Source: Siphonodentalium dalli (taxonomy: Eukaryota; Mollusca; Scaphopoda; Gadilida; Siphonodentaliidae). From it: DNA of 64,000 nucleotides. Made by a program: the position numbers and the translations under genes. Shown in pieces: positions 57,683 to 64,000 of this stretch (positions are counted from its first letter, which is position 1; the number at the start of each line of letters is the position of its first letter). The stretch covers positions 202,080,978 to 202,144,977 of the forward strand of contig CP136066.1 of NCBI GenBank assembly GCA_032622095.1, in the 5' to 3' direction. Under the pieces are notes generated by a model, which worked only from the letters and a program-made list of their open reading frames with translations, was not told where the DNA came from and ran no database searches.

Positions 57683-58060
57683 CCTACTTTCTTACCTGTG
57701 ACATGTAATTAGAAAATATGTAAAGGCACACAATGTGTTCGGACAACTTTACAAACACCGTTTAACTTAAAATCAAGATGAATCAGCGATACTAGGTACT
57801 ACCTTGACATATTTTTTACCCGAAATAGACTTTCTTTAGCTAGTACAACAATGGTGATAAAAAATATAAATAAAGAATTTCGTACTTTCTTACCTGTGAC
57901 ATATGTAATTAGAAAATATTTATAGGCACATAATGTGTTCGGACAATTTTAACGAACACTGTTCAACTTAAAAGCAAGACGAATCAGCGATACTAGGTAC
58001 TACCTTGACACATTTTTGCCCGAAAATGTACTTTCTACAACAATGGTGATAAAAAACAAT
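57683..58060. repeat. ~205-bp tandem duplication
   Basis: The block tactttcttacctgtgacat through aatcagcgatactaggtact to caacaatggtgataaaaaa is present twice. Confidence 0.88.
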
Positions 58061-58248
58061 AGATTATTTTTTTGTCTTCAGTATAACTTTAAATTTCCCT
58101 TATCAAACAGCTAAAGTGGTCGATGGTGTGTAATATTTAAGGTTTGCAGATTCAATGTTCCAAACACTATGTGCAGCTTTAATATTGCTTGATATTCTGA
58201 CGATGCATTGGTGAATATAGGTTGATCAGTAGGTGAATTACTCACAAG

Positions 58249-58650
58249 CTTGGAGAATGAGGTCCCCAGAACGTGAAATTATTGATGCTACCCAGAACAG
58301 CAGGCTAGCATCACCAAATTAACCCTCTGGGGGCCTCATTCTGCTTAGGCCTCATCTTCTGGGAAGTAGTCTCAAATTAACATTGTTTCAGTTACTTTTT
58401 CCCTTTAGTTTAGTTTCTATATCCCCTAATTTGCAGAGGATAAAATGCATAATCGAGATGACTAATGGGTAAACATCACCAACTTCAACTAGCGAACTTC
58501 AATCTGATCCTAGATCTCCCATAGCAGTTGAGGCCTAAGAGTAAGGAGGTTCCTGGAGGGGGAATTTGGTCGCTGTGTGAAATAGCATCACTAAATTCAC
58601 CCTCTGATGACCTCGTTCTGCAATGTCAGACACACTATATCCATGCTAGC
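58249..58650. mobile_element. Family E composite two-hairpin MITE, degraded
   Basis: Left hairpin 58258-58345, common middle with tttctatatcccctaatttg, right hairpin 58530-58620 with many changes. Confidence 0.8.
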
Positions 58651-58678
58651 ATACTATTCACCAAACCTCAATCCTTAA

Positions 58679-59070
58679 CCCTTTACCCAACAAACCGGCC
58701 AAAACCGGCCAAATAAAGCTTCAACAGCCTAAAATATCTTCGGTCTGTCTCAATAGAACCATACAAATATGGATATCATTGGAACCGGCTCCTTGACCAC
58801 ATTGTGATAGTTACAGTTATGCCCTGTGCCAATGCATTCTCTTATATATGCGAGTCGATCATAGGTCGCCTCGCATATATACGAGAATGCATTGGCCTAA
58901 AAAAAATCTTTTTTTTAAACTTTTTACCATTTTTTCTTACATTCTTTAACAATTTTATAATCTTTAATGTGTTAAGCCAATGCATTCTCTTATATATGCG
59001 AGGCGACCTATGGTCGACTCGCATATATAAGAGAATGCATTGGCACAGGGCCCTTCTGTTGGGTAAAGGG
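58679..59070. mobile_element. Family B TTAA-flanked MITE
   Basis: TTAA at 58675 and 59071. Near-identical to the copies at 4055 and 53298, suggesting recent spread. Confidence 0.92.
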
Positions 59071-59404
59071 TTAAAGAGGTACATTGCCTCATGACTCAAA
59101 TTAGACCTAGTAATTGCTTGATATTGTGATGATGCATGGGGTGAATATAGGTTGATTAGTAGATGAATAACTCATGTAGAAACTACATATATACCAGAAT
59201 GACGTAATGAAGTCACTAGGAAATAACCCCATGTGCAGGTATATGAAGTGCACAAAAGTAACATTGTTTTAAACTAATTCTAATAACTAGAACTTAAGTA
59301 AACCAAAACTAAAGAGTGGGTTAGGTTCTATAACCAGAACGGTAATTACCATTTCCTCTTTCGCACTTCGGTTCAGACTCTAAAGTCCACACACGATTTG
59401 TGAA

Positions 59405-59823
59405 AGCCTGGAAATAGTGTGTCTGACATTTGCAGAATGGTGTACCCAGAAGGTGAATTTAGTGACACATAGTGGGCTAGCATCACAAAATTCACCATTT
59501 GGGGATCTCATTCTGTTTAGGCTTCAATTGCTATGGGAGATCTAGGATCAGATTAAAGTTCCCCAGTTGAAGTTGGTGATGTTCACCCATTATAGTTACC
59601 TCGATTGTGCATTTTATTTTCTGCAAATTAGGGGATATAGAATCTGAACAGATCTGAGAAAAAGTAACTAAAAACAATGATAATTTGAGACTATAGATAC
59701 TTCCCAGAAGATGAGGTCCCCAGAGGGTGAATTTGGCAATGCTAGCCTACTGTGTGGGTAACATCACTAAATTAACCCTCTGTGGACCTCATTCTGCAAA
59801 TGTCAGACACACTATTTGCAGGA
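59405..59823. mobile_element. Family E composite two-hairpin MITE
   Basis: Ends aagcctggaaatagtgtgtc and gacacactatttgcagg. Middle section in reverse orientation (ggggatatagaatctgaac). Confidence 0.82.
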
Positions 59824-60651
59824 CTGTGTGTCTGCATCACTCATGATGTCTGTATCGACACTATAATTTAAATCTGACATTTTTAAAATCAATGATTTTA
59901 TTCTAACTAATTTTATCCATGCCACAGGCAGGAATTAGCATTCGGAATGACACCCAGCTACATGTAGCTATTAATAGAAATATAATACATCATTGAGCAT
60001 TAAATATATATGAAATGTTGCCACCATTATGCATACACACATGTAATAACGGTATATTAAAGATTAATTTGACGATGCTGTCTCTTTCACTTTGATCACG
60101 ATGATTTGTAGTGTACGTACACTCAGCTCCATGATTGATTGGATCAAATAAACATGTTGAGGTAAAATCAAAGGATGTGTCACTTATTGTTCACACCTCT
60201 ATCAGAGTAAATCCAATTGGATGGGGAGTAATGACTTGGTGTTTTTGTAGGATCCTTTGATAATGCGGAAGAGTGATGTATGTTCACCTGCATCACACTG
60301 TGGTGTTTTTATAAACATTACCGTGATTAATAAGCATTAGTGTAACTAAATTAACTTGTGAACTCATCATATAACTATTTTGTTCACAAATTAATCCCAA
60401 AATATACAACCTTATTCAAATTGATCTCAAATGTATAGATCTGACTATCACTATCACTGTTTCTGGTTATTATCCTGTGATTATATCTTCTTAATAACAT
60501 AAATAAGACACATTATTATCTTCATTCAATGCAAAAATATGGTATTGGTATAAAACATGATGGTAGGTTGGCACCTGAAGGCTAACTGAATGAGGGGGTC
60601 CTCGTGAGTAAGCCCTGCAGTAACCACTTTTTGAGCAAAAACGTGCACGAG

Positions 60652-60682
<31 letters not shown>

Positions 60683-60742
60683 GCTTACTGACGGGTGTAT
60701 ACAGTATTATTATATATCCTTTGATGCTGTGGTGGATCATTG
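59824..60742. other. 3' flank; 29-C run at 60652-60680
   Basis: Mostly unique AT-rich sequence. The C-run is bracketed by cacgag and gggcttactgac. Confidence 0.55.
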
Positions 60743-60746
60743 TTAA

Positions 60747-60957
60747 CACTTTCATGACGGGAGATGCGCTGGTGCATTAAAGATCCTGTGCCAGTGCATT
60801 TTCTTATATATGCGAGTCTGCCATTGCGAGCCTCGCATAAATAAGAGAATGCACTGGCTTACAAGGTCAAGGTAATATTGTTAGGCCAATGTACTCTCTT
60901 ATATATGCGAGTCTCCCATTGCGAGCCTCACATAAATAAGATAATGCACTGGCTTAC
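60747..60957. mobile_element. Family C MITE, right end lost
   Basis: TTAA at 60743, left end cactttcatgacgggagatg, two hairpins, then a switch at tggcttacaac into an unrelated repeat. Confidence 0.78.
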
Positions 60958-61157
60958 AACGTGCTTCGGGGTGTGCGTCCATCCATGCATGTTGTCCGGA
61001 TGATAACTTTAGCAATATTAAACAGAATTTCTTGATATTTGGTACATGGTTCAAATTTGAGAATCATCAGATCAATATCTGAAAATTTCCCTCCAATGCA
61101 TAGGAATCCTTCTTCATGTTGATAATATTTCTTCTGTTTGTTGTCTGCACTTTTATC

Positions 61158-61672
61158 AGGTCAGGCACATCCTGAATTCCACTATTATAGTGATATTTGA
61201 CTATAACATATTCATGTTTCCTTTATTTGCGTCGGGAATAGAAGACGGCGCATACCAGTGCACAGCCAAATGTCACTCATAACAATATCGCAGCGAATGA
61301 ACAGTCTTCAGACAAAATTCATTGTGCAATCGTTTGCGCCAGCTTTGATATTCAATCATATTATACTATTACTAATATATCCCGTGCTAATTGACAATAG
61401 CAGGATGACTCAATTGCTCCTTCATAACAATATTTCAACTAATTGCATGCTAATTGAGTTGCTTATCGTGTGCCGTCGTGATAAATCACTCTCCTGGACA
61501 AACTATATGCATGGTATCGAGTTAGTGCGATCTGATTTTGAATAATATTTCGTGGGAAATATGATTTTGGATTATCCCTCTTTTATCAAATTAACAAAAC
61601 AGTAATGGTCATATACCACTATTATAGTGGAATATCGCTATAATAGTGGAATTCGGGGTTTGCCTGACCTGT
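61158..61672. mobile_element. Inverted-repeat element, ~0.5 kb
   Basis: Left aggtcaggcacatcctgaat then tccactattatagtg. Right cactattatagtggaatat and gaattcggggtttgcctgacct. The 95-codon frame inside is not recognisable as a protein. Confidence 0.75.
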
Positions 61673-61779
61673 TTATTACCTGAACATCCCTCTAAACAAA
61701 TAATAGCTAGTTGACCATTTCAATGTATACTTGTATATATAACTGATGAAAGAATCCATTCAGTATTGAAAGCGTTAAA

Positions 61780-61995
61780 GTGATGTGAAACACTCCGGTA
61801 GGGTGATAAAATCTGAGAATAATCGTGCTCAATCGTATTAAATCCATATTGATGCCACACACGCTCATTTTTATATATTAATTAAATGCAGTTACTCTCG
61901 ATGGCAAAATTTGTTTCATTTGTTTATCGCCAATAGTTGCGTCCCGAATCGAGAAGTAAATATTTACAATTGAGCGTAGTTCAGACAATGATTTC
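61780..61995. mobile_element. Family G element, truncated
   Basis: Starts at TTAA then agtgatgtgaaacactccgg, matches family G through tcccgaatcgagaagtaaat, and is cut at 61995 by the next inverted-repeat element. Confidence 0.8.
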
Positions 61996-61999
61996 CTAG

Positions 62000-62566
62000 T
62001 CCAAGTCTTGTCGTACTAAAACCAGCTAAGATATTGGGATGGAGATGCTGGTATTTAGTCCGAGATTGCGCCCATAGCTTTCTTATGACACGAGTTACGC
62101 CCAGGATCTATGGCGGGAATCTGTGGTGTATTTTACTCGATTTACCTAACAAATCAATACATGATGCTATATACATCGGAAAGAGAGACATCTTATGGTC
62201 ATAATGGTGTATAATAATCTAACTTTAATGTTAAATTACACATAGAATATTCCGGTTGATTGCCACAAACATTGCTTTTTTTCTGTTTGTTTACGTTTTA
62301 ACTGAAAGCCGACGTGGTCCGAAGAACTCCGGCATAGCCGGAGTTTGTTCTGGGTATACTAGTTTCCGTTTCTATATATAGCGCGGGGTTTTCCGAACAA
62401 AATGGCGAAAACCGATCGCCCCAAAGTCAAATTTCCTATGTGCTTTGAGAACAATTCCCGCACTAAAAACTTAATGACACAATGGAGGATCAGAACAGTA
62501 GTTTTGTTGACGATTTTCATCCCAATATCTTAGCTGGTTTTAGTACGAGAAGACTTGGACTAGCCC
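62000..62566. mobile_element. Inverted-repeat element, ~0.57 kb
   Basis: Ends ctagtccaagtcttgtcgta through aaaccagctaagatattggg, inverted at 62522-62566. The interior holds the dispersed repeat shared with 42430. Confidence 0.82.
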
Positions 62567-62570
62567 AAGC

Positions 62571-62818
62571 CTTGAAATAGTGTGTCTGTCATTTGCAGAA
62601 TGAGGTCCCCAGAGGGTGAATTTAGTGATGCTACCCCGCATAGCGGGCTAGCATCACCAAATTCTCCCTCTGGGGACCTCATTCTGCTTACACCTCAGCA
62701 GAATGAGGTTCCAGAGGGTGAATTTGGTGATGCTAGCCCGCTATGCGGGGTAGCATCACTAAATTCACCCTCTGGGGACCTCATTCTGCAAATGACAGAC
62801 ACCCTATTTCAAGGCTTG
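62571..62818. mobile_element. Family E double-hairpin MITE
   Basis: Ends aagccttgaaatagtgtgtc and caccctatttcaaggctt. Almost the same as 47367-47616, so a recently active subfamily. Confidence 0.9.
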
Positions 62819-62885
62819 TAAGCCAATTGTGTCCACAAATTATTAAATATTAAAATATACTGTTATATGATTATAAGAAATGACT

Positions 62886-63010
62886 TGCAGATCGATTGGG
62901 GTCATTGGTTTTGACCGGCAGAATAATTAAACAAAGTTCGGGACTCACACACTTTGTTTAATTTCTCTGCCGCTCAAAATCCAAGAACCCAAATCGATCT
63001 GCAAGTCAGT
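62886..63010. repeat. Inverted repeat, ~55-bp arms
   Basis: tgacttgcagatcgatt and attaaacaaagt are mirrored by actttgtttaat and aatcgatctgcaagtca. Confidence 0.85.
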
Positions 63011-63061
63011 TCTCAATGCTATTTTTTAATAAACCTGGGTTTAATTATGTGGGTCAGTGAT

Positions 63062-63803
63062 CAGTTCTAATTAAAATTAGAGCCTCGAACAAGCTCCGCA
63101 TTACAGAGTCTAAAGAAAATATCTGGGATTTCCATTACCACATACAAGCATTATGTCAGTGTCAGCCAGTCATAACATTTATCAGTAAAGCAATGCAGCC
63201 AATCAGGCGATTGTAAGAATTCATATACAGCAGTCGATTTGTCACATAGCTAAAAATAGTGAAATACATTTTCTGTCACATTGATAATTTAATGCATATA
63301 GCCTGGGAGCTATAAATTATTACTCACATGATTGAACACCAATGATATTGCGGCTAAGCATTTATCAGCGTGAAGCAGTCATGGCTAATTATTGAGCATG
63401 ATATTGAACCTTTGTTAACGAATACGGAAAGGATATCAACATATTGCTAATTGCGATTTGGATTGTATCCAAATAAAAACAATTTCACACAGTGTTCACA
63501 ATATTAGAAATTACGATAACTAATTAAACACTAAAAGTGCCTATGAAGAGTCCAGAATTTAATAATAATACCTAACAAGGAGAATAGAAATATGTATTTC
63601 CAAGAAATTCAACAGTTTACACCAGCTTGAAGCGGCGGATAAAAACAAAACCGACAGGAGATATCTGCCATTCATAAAACTGTTTGTGCGCTGTGATGTC
63701 ATACTGCATGCAATAGTTATTTATAGCAGTGGTACACAGTTAAATCCTTTAGACTCTGTAATACGGAGCATGTTTGAGAGTCTAATTTTTTTAATTAGAA
63801 CTG
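63062..63803. mobile_element. Inverted-repeat element with 9-bp near-identical TSD
   Basis: Ends cagttctaattaaaattaga and inverse, continuing to cattacagagtctaaag (about 55 bp). Flanks gtcagtgat and gtcggtgat differ at one base. The length of the duplication suggests hAT or Mutator type. Confidence 0.8.
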
Positions 63804-63845
63804 GTCGGTGATATGTCCTGATGTTTTTATTCATATGTTTTTATA

Positions 63846-64000
63846 CAGCAATGCTCTAAGTAATTGACTTCTTAACCACAGCAGAATTATGGGTAACTTT
63901 TCAGGATTTAGTCGGAAATATGGCTTGTTGCCATTCATCGGAAAGCTCTCCCCGAGAGCTTTCCGATGAATGGCAACAAGCCATATTTCCGACTAAATCC
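63846..64000. mobile_element. Family A palindromic MITE, cut by window end
   Basis: TA-flanked left end cagcaatgctctaag. The palindrome centre ctctccccgagagctttccg is present; the right arm continues past the window. Confidence 0.9.

Noticed and set aside
61258-61545. 95-codon frame inside an inverted-repeat element
   Set aside because: No transposase motif such as DDE/DDD residues and no similarity I can name; likely chance.
62582-62821. Recurrent frames beginning [11 protein letters not shown] or [12 protein letters not shown]
   Set aside because: They appear wherever the family E hairpin occurs, on both strands, because the palindrome is read in either direction.

Overview
This window looks like intron-rich, AT-rich nuclear DNA from an invertebrate animal. 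Marine, perhaps molluscan, is my best guess. The grounds are small exons with GT-AG junctions, one tRNA-derived SINE, many non-autonomous DNA transposons, and no bacterial-style gene packing. The lineage is inferred from repeat style only.

One protein-coding gene is convincing: a plus-strand orthologue of ERMARD (endoplasmic reticulum membrane-associated RNA degradation protein, DUF4209 domain). I can place 18 exons from the ATG at 13708 to a donor at 54148. Their phases agree at every junction and they give about 669 codons, close to the roughly 680-residue vertebrate protein as I recall it. The last coding exon or exons are not securely found; 55103 onward is a weak candidate. About 2 kb of coding sequence is thus spread over more than 40 kb.

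Nearly everything else is repeats. Positions 1-13700 are intergenic: MITEs, hAT-like elements with intact 8-bp target duplications, and a 3.5-kb array of 54-bp units at 8711-12256 with a 27-unit higher-order period. Introns hold: a TA-flanked palindromic MITE (called family A here); several TTAA-flanked families (B, C, F, G); a hairpin family carrying the sequence gaggtccccagagggtgaat (E); a long-TIR element (D); single inverted-repeat elements; a tRNA-derived SINE; and six tandem arrays. Positions 54150-64000 are again repeats with no gene I can support. No transposase, reverse transcriptase or integrase reading frame was recognised, so all elements appear non-autonomous.

The most unusual signal is in introns 6 and 7 of the gene. 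Three minisatellites there are copies of the splice junction they touch. At 29306-29785 a 17-bp unit repeats the exon 6 donor with its exonic flank. At 32463-32908 a ~43-bp unit repeats the exon 7 acceptor plus the first exon bases. At 33866-35189 a ~37-bp unit repeats the exon 8 acceptor plus the first 12 exon bases. Each array offers many decoy splice sites. Two other arrays (24140-26830, 49752-51184) are amplified ends of MITE families, and one of them runs to about 24 bp from an exon acceptor.
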